Shown piece by piece: positions 52,035 to 60,445 of a stretch of 64,000 nt of DNA; positions within the stretch are counted from its first letter, which is position 1; each line of letters starts with the position of its first letter. Source of the DNA: DASWIP01 sp036397635 (GTDB lineage: Bacteria > Actinomycetota > AC-67); the NCBI GenBank assembly GCA_036397635.1, contig DASWIP010000062.1, forward strand, positions 5,111 through 69,110. The letters run 5' to 3'. The notes beneath the pieces are model-generated. The model did not search any database and had not been told where the DNA came from. It saw nothing but the letters and a program-made list of their open reading frames with translations. The position numbers and the translations under genes were made by a program.

Positions 52035-53747
52035 CTACTCGTCGATCTTCAGGTCGTCCCCGAAGCCGGCCTTGAGGATGTCGACGGGATCCTCGGGCGC
52101 ATCGTCGGTCGCGTCGACGAAGTCGGTCGACTCCTCGTCCTCATCCGGACGCTGCCCGACGGTCGCGCGGATATTGGGGCTGACGCCGAGCACCTGGTTG
52201 ACCGCGGCGGCGATCATGCCGGCGTTCTTGGGGACCACGAGCTGCTCGGCGTGCCAGGCGAAACGATGCTCGAGCACCAGCTCGCCCGACTCGATCGACA
52301 CCGGCGTCGCGTCCATCACGTAGGAGTGCACGCGCTTGGAGGCCTTGCGTATCTCCTCGAGCACCATCGCCCAGGATCGCCGAAGCTTGTCGAGATCCAG
52401 TGAAGCGGCCGCCGACGGCGCGGCCTCGACCGGCGCGGACTTCTTGGGCGCGGACTTCTTGGGCGCGGTCTTCTCGGGTGGTGGCGTCGTCTTGGCGCGC
52501 TCGGCCTCGGTGGCGGGCTCGGCCTCGGTGGCGGGCTTGGCCTCCGCGGGCGCGGCCTCGGCCGGCGCGGCGGGCGCGGGGGCCGGTGCTTGCGCGGCGC
52601 CGCCCACCTCGAGGATGCGTTCGAGCCGCTCGATGCGACCGATCGCCGCGACCGCGGTGTCGTCCACCTCGGGCACGGTCGCGCGCATGACCGCGAGCTC
52701 GATCGTGAGCCGCGGCGACGCCTGGTTGCGCATGTCCACGAGCGCGTCGGTGAACAGCCGCAGCAGGTGCACGAGCTTGCCTTGCCCGAACCGTTCCGCC
52801 TGAGCGGCGAAGCGCGCGCGCGTCTCCTCGGTCGCATCGATCAGCTCGGAGGTGTCCTCGACCTGCTTGGTCAGCACGAGCCCGCGCACGTGCTCGAGCA
52901 CCTCGCGCGCCAGCACCCGCATGTCGTGGCCCTCCTCGACGAAGCGGGCGACCATGCCGATCGCGGCCGGCGTGTCGTTCACGGCGAGCGCGTCGGCGAA
53001 GGCGAACAGCGCGTCGCCACCCATCGCGCCCAGCAGCCGAGCCGCATCAGCGAGATCGACCGAACCGGTCGAGGCGAGCTGATCTAGGGTCGAAAGCGCG
53101 TCCCGGACGCCGCCCTCGGCCGCGCGCGCGACCAGCTGCAGCGCGCCCTCGTCGGCGGTGATCCCCTCTTCGGCGCAGACCTTGGCCAGGTGGTCGGCGA
53201 TCTGGGTGCTCGAGACGCGACGGAAATCGAAGCGCTGGCAGCGCGACAGGATCGTCGGCAGGACCTTGTGCGGCTCGGTGGTCGCGAACACGAAGATCAC
53301 GTGCTCGGGCGGCTCCTCGACCGTCTTGAGGAACGCGTTCCAGCCCTGGGTCGAAACCATGTGAGCCTCGTCGACGATGTAGACCTTGCGACGCGCGTTC
53401 GCCGGCGCGAGCAGCGCGTTCTCCCGCAGGTCGCGCACGTCGTCAACACCCCCGTGGCTGGCCGCGTCTATCTCGATCACGTCCAGGCTCGAGCCCTCGG
53501 TGATCGCGCGACAGGTATCGCAGGCGTTGCACGGGATCGGCGTCGGGCCTTTCTCGCAGTTCAGCGCCTTCGCCAGGATGCGCGCGGTGCTGGTCTTCCC
53601 GGTGCCGCGCGAGCCGGAGAACAGGTAGGCGTGCGCGACCCGGCCGTCCTTGATCCCGGCCTGGAGCGTCTCGGTGACGTGCTCTTGGCCGAGAACCTCT
53701 TCGAAGACCTGGGGGCGGTATCTCCGATACAGCGCCATCGATGCCAT
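52035..53747 (-). CDS. dnaX: DNA polymerase III gamma/tau subunit
   Basis: 570 residues (or from MALYRRYRP three codons on). Walker [10 protein letters not shown], the zinc module [16 protein letters not shown], Walker B/DEAH-like IVDEAHMVS and sensor 1 in FATTEPHK. After the ATPase and collar (about 365) comes an Ala/Pro/Glu/Lys-rich linker of about 60 residues and a C-terminal domain for polymerase binding. Clamp-loader motor. Confidence 0.96.
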   Translation of the reverse strand: MASMALYRRYRPQVFEEVLGQEHVTETLQAGIKDGRVAHAYLFSGSRGTGKTSTARILAKALNCEKGPTPIPCNACDTCRAITEGSSLDVIEIDAASHGGVDDVRDLRENALLAPANARRKVYIVDEAHMVSTQGWNAFLKTVEEPPEHVIFVFATTEPHKVLPTILSRCQRFDFRRVSSTQIADHLAKVCAEEGITADEGALQLVARAAEGGVRDALSTLDQLASTGSVDLADAARLLGAMGGDALFAFADALAVNDTPAAIGMVARFVEEGHDMRVLAREVLEHVRGLVLTKQVEDTSELIDATEETRARFAAQAERFGQGKLVHLLRLFTDALVDMRNQASPRLTIELAVMRATVPEVDDTAVAAIGRIERLERILEVGGAAQAPAPAPAAPAEAAPAEAKPATEAEPATEAERAKTTPPPEKTAPKKSAPKKSAPVEAAPSAAASLDLDKLRRSWAMVLEEIRKASKRVHSYVMDATPVSIESGELVLEHRFAWHAEQLVVPKNAGMIAAAVNQVLGVSPNIRATVGQRPDEDEESTDFVDATDDAPEDPVDILKAGFGDDLKIDE

Positions 53748-53785
53748 GGAGGTCCGATTCTAGCCGTCGCCGCCGACGGCGCGTC

Positions 53786-53823
53786 TTGACCACCATACCT
53801 AAACTAGTTTAGACTTACTAAAC
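53786..53823 (+). promoter_or_regulatory. promoter and overlapping CTAAAC operator
   Basis: A TTGACC -35 (53786-53791) and TAGACT -10 (53810-53815) are 18 bases apart. Over them lies CTAAACTAGTTTAG (perfect 14-base palindrome, 53799-53812), followed five bases later by CTAAAC (53818-53823), giving three half-sites. Likely operator of the winged-helix regulator encoded two genes on. Confidence 0.6.
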
Positions 53824-53843
53824 CTAAGAGGGGGGAGCCGACC

Positions 53844-54269
53844 ATGGACCAGGACCAAGCATCGATGCTCGAGCATCTCGACATGGGCGAGCAGCGCGCG
53901 AACCGCCGCCTCCGCACCGCTGTTGCCTCGGTCTGGACGCTGATGGGGGTCTGGATGATCGTGGGCGGGGTCATCCTCGATGTGACCCACCTCGAGCCTC
54001 CCTATTGGATCATCCTGTGGGCGGGAGGCCTGCTGGCTTTCCTCGCGATCGCCTTCGTGGTCATGCGAAGAAGTGGCATGAGGCCTTCACGCGGAGCGGT
54101 TGCGCTGTTCCCGTTCTGGCTTCCGGCGCTTGCGTTAGCCGTTGGGCAGCTCACCGGATTCGCCCTCCGCGAGGTGACCCCCGCGATCGATCAGACGCTC
54201 GGTGGCGTTGCCGTGGCGGCCGGCTTCTTCGCGGTCAGTTTCCACGTAACGAGGCCGTTGCGGAAGTGA
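53844..54269 (+). CDS. four-helix membrane protein of unknown function
   Basis: 141 residues. Hydrophobic helices at about 30-50, 58-78, 92-112 and 118-135. A strong GGGGGGAG site precedes the ATG. Such small proteins occur beside small winged-helix regulators in actinobacteria, perhaps as the controlled target. It overlaps the regulator by GTGA. Confidence 0.75.
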   Translation: MDQDQASMLEHLDMGEQRANRRLRTAVASVWTLMGVWMIVGGVILDVTHLEPPYWIILWAGGLLAFLAIAFVVMRRSGMRPSRGAVALFPFWLPALALAVGQLTGFALREVTPAIDQTLGGVAVAAGFFAVSFHVTRPLRK

Positions 54270-54559
54270 GGGCGAAACTGCTCGATCAGGTGGTTCATCA
54301 GCCCGCGCGCCTGGGGATCCTCGGCATGCTGCGGCCCGGCGCTGAGGTGGAGTTCCGCGCGTTGCGAGAGGAGCTGGAACTCAGCGACTCGAGCCTGTCT
54401 CAGCACCTGACCATCCTGGAGGAAGCCGGCTACGTGAAGATCCGCAAGGGGGCGGTGGGCCGTCGGCCACGCACGTGGGCCTCGATGACCAGGGCGGGCC
54501 GCGACGCGCTCGCTCGGTACGTGGAGGCCATCCAGCATCTCGCGGGGCAGACGCGTTGA
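54266..54559 (+). CDS. winged-helix transcriptional regulator (HTH_34/ArsR-like)
   Basis: 97 residues from the GTG overlapping the previous stop. The single winged-helix domain reads VHQPARLGILGMLRPG, then SDSSLSQHLTILEEAGYV (recognition helix) and KIRKGAVGRRPRTWASM (wing). No ligand domain or metal cysteines. It probably represses its own two-gene operon through the CTAAAC sites. Its last bases overlap the 3' end of the SRP RNA gene on the other strand. Confidence 0.85.
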   Translation: MRAKLLDQVVHQPARLGILGMLRPGAEVEFRALREELELSDSSLSQHLTILEEAGYVKIRKGAVGRRPRTWASMTRAGRDALARYVEAIQHLAGQTR

Positions 54560-54660
54560 TGGTCCGGCACCCCCGCTCGCCTGCCGACGTTCGCTTACGG
54601 CTGCTCCCTTCCGGGTCTGACCGGGTTCACGAGATCGACACCGTGCGGGACCGGACCATC
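54558..54660 (-). ncRNA. ffs: signal recognition particle RNA (4.5S type)
   Basis: The conserved domain IV is present as GGTCAGACCCGGAAGGGAGC with the GGAA tetraloop. The two ends GATGGTCCGG and CCGGACCATC pair perfectly, defining a 103-nucleotide RNA. It assembles with Ffh to target membrane proteins. A small 6-base stem (54665-54684) lies just upstream. Confidence 0.93.
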
Positions 54661-54702
54661 AACGCCTCGGTCTGAACCCCGAGGACCTTCCATGCTATCG
54701 GA

Positions 54703-54794
54703 TGGCGGAGGCGGAGGGATTTGAACCCTCGACGCGGTTGCCCGCGAACCGGTACTCCAAACCGGCGCCATAGACCAGGCTAGGCGACGCCTCC
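54703..54794 (-). tRNA. tRNA-Ser(GGA)
   Basis: 92 nucleotides including encoded CCA. Acceptor GGAGGCG/CGCCTCC, anticodon stem CCGGT/ACCGG with loop TTGGAGT (anticodon GGA), a long variable arm and T loop TTCAAAT. Confidence 0.95.
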
Positions 54795-54903
54795 GCGCAA
54801 GATGGTACACGCCCGGCCCGCGCTCTCGTGCGCCGTGTTCCGCGCAACGCACCCGCCACGCCCCTCCCGACAGGGACCGGGGCGCGCCGTTGCGTCGGAT
54901 CAC

Positions 54904-54942
54904 GTGTTACATCCCTGATCATCTGGATCAGAGATGTAACAC
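54904..54942. repeat. GTGTTACAT palindrome, copy 2
   Basis: Arms GTGTTACATCCCTGATC and GATCAGAGATGTAACAC pair with one mismatch around the centre ATCTG. It lies between the two tRNA-Ser genes. It looks like two transposon-like ends placed back-to-back, or a protein-binding palindrome. Confidence 0.75.
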
Positions 54943-55030
54943 GCGCGATCGAACATCCCCCACGTCCGCCCGGCCGGCGACCAGGCGCGGAACGAGCGAC
55001 CCGGCCGCGTCTGTGAGGCGGCCGGGTCGG

Positions 55031-55122
<92 letters not shown>

Positions 55123-55178
55123 GCCGCGCATGCTACCAGGGCTCGCCCCCACGACCGGCCCCAACACCGCCGCGCGCC

Positions 55179-55631
55179 CTAAACCCGGCGCGCGGCGAAG
55201 AACTCGCGCAGCAAGGCTCCGCTCTCGTCCGCGAGCAGCCCTCGCTCGACCGGGATCCGGTGGTTCAGCCGCGCGTCCGAGGCGATGTCGTACAGCGACC
55301 CGACCGCGCCGGCCTTCGGATCCATCGCGCCGATCACCAGCCGGGAGACGCGCGCCAGAACCAGCGCTCCCGCGCACATCGTGCAGGGCTCGAGCGTGAC
55401 GTACACGGTGCACCCCTCGAGGCGCCAGGACCCGATGCGCGCGGACGCCTCGCGCAGGGCAAGGATCTCGGCGTGCGCGGTCGGATCCGCGTCGCGCTCG
55501 CGCGCGTTGTGTGCCGCCGCGAGCCCCTCGTCCCCCCGCGCGATCACGCAACCGATCGGGACGTCGTCGTGGGCGAGCGCCGCGCGCGCTTCCTGCAGCG
55601 CCATGCGCATGAACCGCTCATCTGCATCCAC
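55179..55631 (-). CDS. tadA: tRNA adenosine-34 deaminase TadA
   Basis: 150 residues from a GTG. Zinc-deaminase motifs: HAEI with His53 and Glu55, and PCTMC with Cys83 and Cys86. Converts A34 to inosine in tRNA-Arg(ACG). It lies just upstream of the tRNA-Ser genes. Confidence 0.95.
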   Translation of the reverse strand: MDADERFMRMALQEARAALAHDDVPIGCVIARGDEGLAAAHNARERDADPTAHAEILALREASARIGSWRLEGCTVYVTLEPCTMCAGALVLARVSRLVIGAMDPKAGAVGSLYDIASDARLNHRIPVERGLLADESGALLREFFAARRV

Positions 55632-55679
55632 GTCGGGGCATCCTACGCGCGCGCGGCCGCGTCCGACCCGGTCGGCGCG

Positions 55680-56987
55680 TCAGCGCGCGCCGGTGCGAGA
55701 CAGCTCGCGCACGGGTTGAGCAGAAGGAGGCGGCTCATCGTCCGAGCGACGCTTGCGCACCAGGACCAGCATCAGCGCGGCCAGCACCACGATCAGCAAT
55801 ACGATCGCCAGCGCGACCACCCACAACGGCATGCCGCCACCCGCCTCGGGCACCACCGGCGCCTCGCCGATGCGCAGCCCGGTGACCTTCTCATCGAGCA
55901 GCTCCTCGCCCTGCACCGCGCGCGCCGTCACCCGATACGTCCCGTCGGCGAGTTCCGGCTCCCAGGCCACGGTTCGGATCGCGTCGGGCTCGACCGGCTC
56001 GGTCTGCGGGAAGAGCATGCGCGCGCGCTCGAAGTCGTCTTCGTGCACGATCACCTCGATGGTGGGCGTGATCGGGATGCGGCCGATGTTCCGCAGCGTC
56101 ACCTCGATGTAGGCGCCGCCGGCGTCGCTGGCCACCAGCGAAGTGATGCGCGCGGCCGGCACGGCCGCCTCACCCCGGCTGAAATCGATCTCGGCCGAAC
56201 CGGTCGCGGGCGGATCGGTCACATCGGCGTTCAGCGTCACCCGGCCGTCCAGGCCGTCGGGCGGCGTCCAAAGGCCGACCAAGCGCCGCTTGTAGCCGGG
56301 CAGGATCGTGCCACCCGCCAGCTTGACCGTATCCAGCACCTTGCCGTCTTTGATGACCTGGACGGTCCCGCGGGGAACGATATGTACGTTGCCCGTGTCC
56401 TCGACGGCGGCGTAGATCGTGTACGTGCCGTCCGCGTTCGGCGTGAGGCCGACGTCGACGACCCTGGCCGTCTCCCTCCACGGTTTCGGCCCGCGCATCA
56501 GCAGCATCCCGGCGACGCGCGAGCGCGCATCCACCGACGTGCCCGCCGGAAGGTTCAGCGGCTCGAACTCGGCCACGATGCCGGCATAGAGCGAGCGTCC
56601 CGGTTTCTGGATCGCAGCGGTTGCGCGCAGCCTACGCGTGGCGCCCGGAGCCAGCGTGAACGCGCCGCCACCTTTGAGCCGCAGGGCTTGCTCGGCGCTG
56701 CTCGAATCGAGGAATTCCGGTGCCCCGTCTAGGTCATGGCCGAGACCGGCAACCGCGGTCGTGATCCGCAGCGCCTCGTCGGTGCAGTTGCGCACAACGG
56801 TGTCGTAGGAATGCGACCAGCGCAGATCTTGCTCGAGTCGCGCGGGGGTGATCTCGAGGCCCACGCACTCCTGCTGCTGCGCCCATCCGACCCCACCCAG
56901 CGCGAAGCCCGCGGCGATGAACGCCGCGAAGATCCCAGCTCGACGCTTCGGCCCCTTCATGCTTCTCGGTGGAATCGTCGGCCCCAT
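55680..56987 (-). CDS. exported membrane-anchored protein, DUF916/WxL-partner-like
   Basis: 435 residues. ATG at 56987 has an ideal AGGAGGTAA site. Signal segment about 18-36; first domain LEITPARLEQDLRWSHSYDT fits the DUF916 pattern (beta sandwich following VSPAKLEL-like start). Three further beta domains follow; a C-terminal helix (LWVVALAIVLLIVVLAALML, near 385-405) and a basic cytoplasmic tail anchor it. DUF916 proteins help WxL proteins bind peptidoglycan; here this is inference. In one run with the secreted protein next to it. Confidence 0.65.
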   Translation of the reverse strand: MGPTIPPRSMKGPKRRAGIFAAFIAAGFALGGVGWAQQQECVGLEITPARLEQDLRWSHSYDTVVRNCTDEALRITTAVAGLGHDLDGAPEFLDSSSAEQALRLKGGGAFTLAPGATRRLRATAAIQKPGRSLYAGIVAEFEPLNLPAGTSVDARSRVAGMLLMRGPKPWRETARVVDVGLTPNADGTYTIYAAVEDTGNVHIVPRGTVQVIKDGKVLDTVKLAGGTILPGYKRRLVGLWTPPDGLDGRVTLNADVTDPPATGSAEIDFSRGEAAVPAARITSLVASDAGGAYIEVTLRNIGRIPITPTIEVIVHEDDFERARMLFPQTEPVEPDAIRTVAWEPELADGTYRVTARAVQGEELLDEKVTGLRIGEAPVVPEAGGGMPLWVVALAIVLLIVVLAALMLVLVRKRRSDDEPPPSAQPVRELSRTGAR

Positions 56988-57045
56988 CGCTTACCTCCTT
57001 GAATGCCCGGAGGTCGCGGTGCTGCTTCGGTGTTCCTCGATGGGG

Positions 57046-57576
57046 CTAGAGCGTCGAAGACGCCGTGTAGGTCAGAACGATGTGGTACGTGTACCCGCTG
57101 GCCAGAGACTCGTCGGTGATGGCGGTCGGCTGCGACAGCGTCACCGAGTAGTCGTCGGTCCCCAGGCCCGTGCCGGTTGCGAGGGTGTTGCTGGTGCCGA
57201 CCACCGCGATCGCGCCGACACCGGGAACGACGGCGGTGCCTCCGGTCCTGCTGGCGGTCACGCTCAGGGCGTTGGTCAAGGTTCGGCCGCTGGTGACGTA
57301 GGACGTGGTCGCGGTCTCGTACTCGGACATACGGGTCTTGTCGCCGGAAACGGTGACCGTGTAGGCCGAGTTCGAGTTGATGGTCATGGAGCCGCCCGAC
57401 GTGGTGTTGGCGCCGGTCGATGCGAGCGACCATCCAGAGACCGAGGATGTCGGGCTCGCGGTCATCGAGACGTTGTTGGACAGGGTGGCGTCGATGACCT
57501 GATCGTCGGCGCTCGCGGGGATGGCGAGTAGGGCGACCATCGACAGCAAGATCGAGGGAGCGAGGATCTTCTTCAT
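57046..57576 (-). CDS. secreted Ser/Thr-rich beta protein
   Basis: 176 residues from the ATG at 57576 (MKKILAPSILLSMVALLA, signal cleaved at PASA-DD). The mature part is very rich in Ser, Thr, Gly and Ala with short beta strands, and contains one W-x-L element (GWSLAST). It has no cysteine. It could be a pilin-like or WxL-type surface subunit that pairs with the neighbouring DUF916-like protein. No clear family. Confidence 0.6.
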   Translation of the reverse strand: MKKILAPSILLSMVALLAIPASADDQVIDATLSNNVSMTASPTSSVSGWSLASTGANTTSGGSMTINSNSAYTVTVSGDKTRMSEYETATTSYVTSGRTLTNALSVTASRTGGTAVVPGVGAIAVVGTSNTLATGTGLGTDDYSVTLSQPTAITDESLASGYTYHIVLTYTASSTL

Positions 57577-57818
57577 CCGGGACGGCCTCCAGCGTGCTCG
57601 ACGGTGTGTACTTGAGGGAAGGTCGGCAGCGCTCGCCGGAGGGGGCATAGTCATAACTGCTCATTCCAGCAGTCCGCTGGTCCTAGTTCCCCGTCCGGTC
57701 CTTCCGGGTTGGTCCACCGAAGATAGGGTGTGTGAACCCGGCTTCCTCCAGAACTCGCTCCGGCTTCGTACGTACCTCGGGGAAGGAAGCGGCCGGCTCG
57801 CGGCGAACCGTGCTGAGG
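57577..57818. promoter_or_regulatory. divergent intergenic region between surface-protein genes
   Basis: 242 bases that must hold promoters for both directions. Riboswitch cores (c-di-GMP type I, ydaO) were looked for and not recognised. If the peptidase begins at the GTG at 57732 the gap is shorter. Confidence 0.35.
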
Positions 57819-60335
57819 ATGACCCGCCGTCCTCGCGCTCTGCCAGCCATCGCCGTCCTGATCTCGCTGGGCGCCGTCCTCGTGCCTCCGTTCGCGCTCG
57901 CCGAGCCGAACGTCGCGTTCAGCTCGCCCAACCTCGAGGTGGTGGCCCACGTGCCGCTGAACTACGACGCCTCGGGCGGCCGGATCCTCGGCAACCGCTT
58001 CTACCTAACCACGACGCGGGATCTCCGCATCTTCGACATCACCAACCCGGTCGAGCCGGAGCTGCTCGGATCGCTGCCGCTGCCTCAGGAACCGCAGTTC
58101 GCCGAGGAGGATCTGGACACCAACGGCGAGATCGCGCTGGTCGAGTCGCTCGGCACGCTCAACGTCATCGACGTGCGGGACCCGACGGCACCGGCCGTGA
58201 TCGGACGGCTCGAAGGTGTCGATTTCCACACGATCTCCTGCGTGCTGGACTGCACTTACGCGTACGCGGCAGAGGGGCCGATCGTCGATCTGCGCGACCC
58301 GACCACTCCGGCGCTGGTCGGCGACTGGCAAGAGGGGAACGAGATCGCCTCCAGCCACGACGTGACCGAGGTCGCCCCCGGGCTGGTCGTGACGTCGTCG
58401 CGTCCGATCCTGCTGCTCGACGCGCGCGCGGACCCCGCACATCCGGTCGTGCGGGCCGGCGGACGCACCGAGGACGGCCGTTTCATCCATGCGAACCGCT
58501 GGCCGCGCGGCGGGCAGGATCGCTTCGTGCTGGTCGGCGGCGAGACGACCGGTCCGCGCTGCACCACCGACTCGGCGGGCGCATTCATGGTCTGGGATAC
58601 GGCCGGGCACGGAACCAGCGGGGAGTTCGAGCTGCTCGACGAGTGGCGCCCGACCGAGCTTCTACCGACGGCAGGAGGCTGGCCCTACGGGCAGTTTTGC
58701 GCCCACTGGTTCACCGAGCACCCGACCTTCAACGACGGCGGCCTGGTCGCGATGGCCTGGTACGAGTACGGCGTCCGCTTCCTCGACGTCGCATCCGACG
58801 GTCAGATCACCGAGGTCGGCCACCTGATCCAACCGGGCTCGGTCGCATCGGCCGCGTACTGGGTCACCGACGAGATCCTCTACGTCGTCGACTACTTCCG
58901 CGGCTTCGACATCATCCGGTTCACCGGCCCGCTCGACGGCCCGGAAACCGGGTTCGAGCAGAGCGGAGGCGCGTCGTGGACCTCGCATGCAGACGAGCTC
59001 ACGTTCCTCGCGGAGGTCGCGCGACGCTCGCCGCGCGTCCGGATCACCGAGATCGGCCGCACGCTACAGGACCGGCCGCTGCAGCTCGTGCAGATCGGCC
59101 ACCCACATCCACGGACGATGAGCGAGGCGCGCGCCGGTCCGGTGCAGCTGCACATCTGCACCCAGCACGGCAACGAGCCGGCCGGCCGCGAAGCATGCCT
59201 GCAGTGGATCCGCGACCTCGCCTTCACGCAGGATCCCGTGCTGCTCGAGCAGCTCGCCGCCCAAACCACGCTGTTCGTGCCGACCGTGAACCCGGACGGG
59301 CGCGCCGTGAACGACCGCGAGAACAGCGCGAACACCGACATCAACCGAGATCACCTGGCGGTGACCTCGCTCGAGGCGCGCGCGATCGGCCGTGTGATCC
59401 GCGACTGGCACCCGTCGATCATGCTGGATCACCACGAGTACGGCCCCGGGCAACCGGTGCTCTACGACGACGATGTGCTGTACCTGTGGCCACGGAACCT
59501 GAACGTCGACGCCGATCTGCGCGAACTGGGCGAGACCTTTTCCAAGGAGCAGCTACGGCCGTGCCTGGCCGGCGAGGGATTCACATCGGATGAGTATGGT
59601 CTGCAGGCGGTGGGCGACACCGACGTCGATCAGACCGCCGGGGATCACGATGAGGGGATCGCGCGCAACACCGCCGGGCTGCGACACACGGTAGGGATTC
59701 TTGTCGAGAGCAAGACCACACAGCGCCTCGAGGACCCCGTGGAGGTCGAAGCCGCGGCGAACATGCGGCGGCGCGTGCGCTCGCAAGAGGTCACGATCCG
59801 CTGCACGTTCGACTTCATGCGCTCGCGCGGCACGGAGGTCTACGCCGCGACGATGCGGTCGCGGGCGCGCAAGCTCAGCGAGGGCGCGCTGCGGGACCAG
59901 CCTGTGTTCTTCAACGGCCAGGACTCGGACACCACCCCGCGCGGCTCGCGCGATCAGCCGACCTCGGTCGCCGATCCGCCGCCATGTGGCTACGGCCTCA
60001 CCCCCGACGAGATGCAAGCCGTTCGCGATGCGCTGGTGATCCACGACATCGACGTCGCAGCGGTCTCCTCAGGATCGCTGGTGTCGATGGCCCAGGTGTC
60101 GGAGCCCGTCATCCCGTTGCTGCTCGACGAGCGCGGCGCGCGCCACGTCGTAGCAGCCACGCCGCTGGAAACCTGCCCGGTGGCGTCGCCGGCTGGTGGC
60201 GGCACGAAGGTCCGCGGGGCACGCGCGCAACGTGGTCCGCTGCCGGCGACCGGGATCGAGACCGTCGCGTGGTTGGGGTTCGTCGCGCTGCTCGGCGCGA
60301 TGCTGGGCGTCCACGCGCTCCGAGCCGCTCGCTGA
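57819..60335 (+). CDS. surface-anchored LVIVD-type propeller - M14 carboxypeptidase fusion
   Basis: 838 residues from ATG 57819 (signal peptide MTRRPRALPAIAVLISLG...LAEP); an extended start at GTG 57732 is possible. Residues about 40-385 carry LVIVD/beta-propeller repeats (RDLRIFDITNPVEPELLG, LNVIDVRDPTAPAVIG, VRFLDVASDG). Then an M14 peptidase: zinc ligands HGNE (His450, Glu453) and His538 or His539, and the catalytic Glu630 in ILVESKTTQ. LPATG at 808-812, a helix and basic end form a sortase anchor. Probably cleaves peptides at the cell wall; no sortase gene in view. Confidence 0.85.
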   Translation: MTRRPRALPAIAVLISLGAVLVPPFALAEPNVAFSSPNLEVVAHVPLNYDASGGRILGNRFYLTTTRDLRIFDITNPVEPELLGSLPLPQEPQFAEEDLDTNGEIALVESLGTLNVIDVRDPTAPAVIGRLEGVDFHTISCVLDCTYAYAAEGPIVDLRDPTTPALVGDWQEGNEIASSHDVTEVAPGLVVTSSRPILLLDARADPAHPVVRAGGRTEDGRFIHANRWPRGGQDRFVLVGGETTGPRCTTDSAGAFMVWDTAGHGTSGEFELLDEWRPTELLPTAGGWPYGQFCAHWFTEHPTFNDGGLVAMAWYEYGVRFLDVASDGQITEVGHLIQPGSVASAAYWVTDEILYVVDYFRGFDIIRFTGPLDGPETGFEQSGGASWTSHADELTFLAEVARRSPRVRITEIGRTLQDRPLQLVQIGHPHPRTMSEARAGPVQLHICTQHGNEPAGREACLQWIRDLAFTQDPVLLEQLAAQTTLFVPTVNPDGRAVNDRENSANTDINRDHLAVTSLEARAIGRVIRDWHPSIMLDHHEYGPGQPVLYDDDVLYLWPRNLNVDADLRELGETFSKEQLRPCLAGEGFTSDEYGLQAVGDTDVDQTAGDHDEGIARNTAGLRHTVGILVESKTTQRLEDPVEVEAAANMRRRVRSQEVTIRCTFDFMRSRGTEVYAATMRSRARKLSEGALRDQPVFFNGQDSDTTPRGSRDQPTSVADPPPCGYGLTPDEMQAVRDALVIHDIDVAAVSSGSLVSMAQVSEPVIPLLLDERGARHVVAATPLETCPVASPAGGGTKVRGARAQRGPLPATGIETVAWLGFVALLGAMLGVHALRAAR

Positions 60336-60445
60336 CCCCCAGCAAGGGACGATCCACCGAAAAACCACGCAAGACGGGCTAGTCACCATCACCTATCTTT
60401 TGCCCATTACGTGAAGATTCCTTCGGCCATGCCGACTATCCATCT

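Noticed and set aside
57577..57818. Riboswitch upstream of the secreted beta protein
   Set aside because: No c-di-GMP-I or ydaO core recognised; only ordinary short stems.
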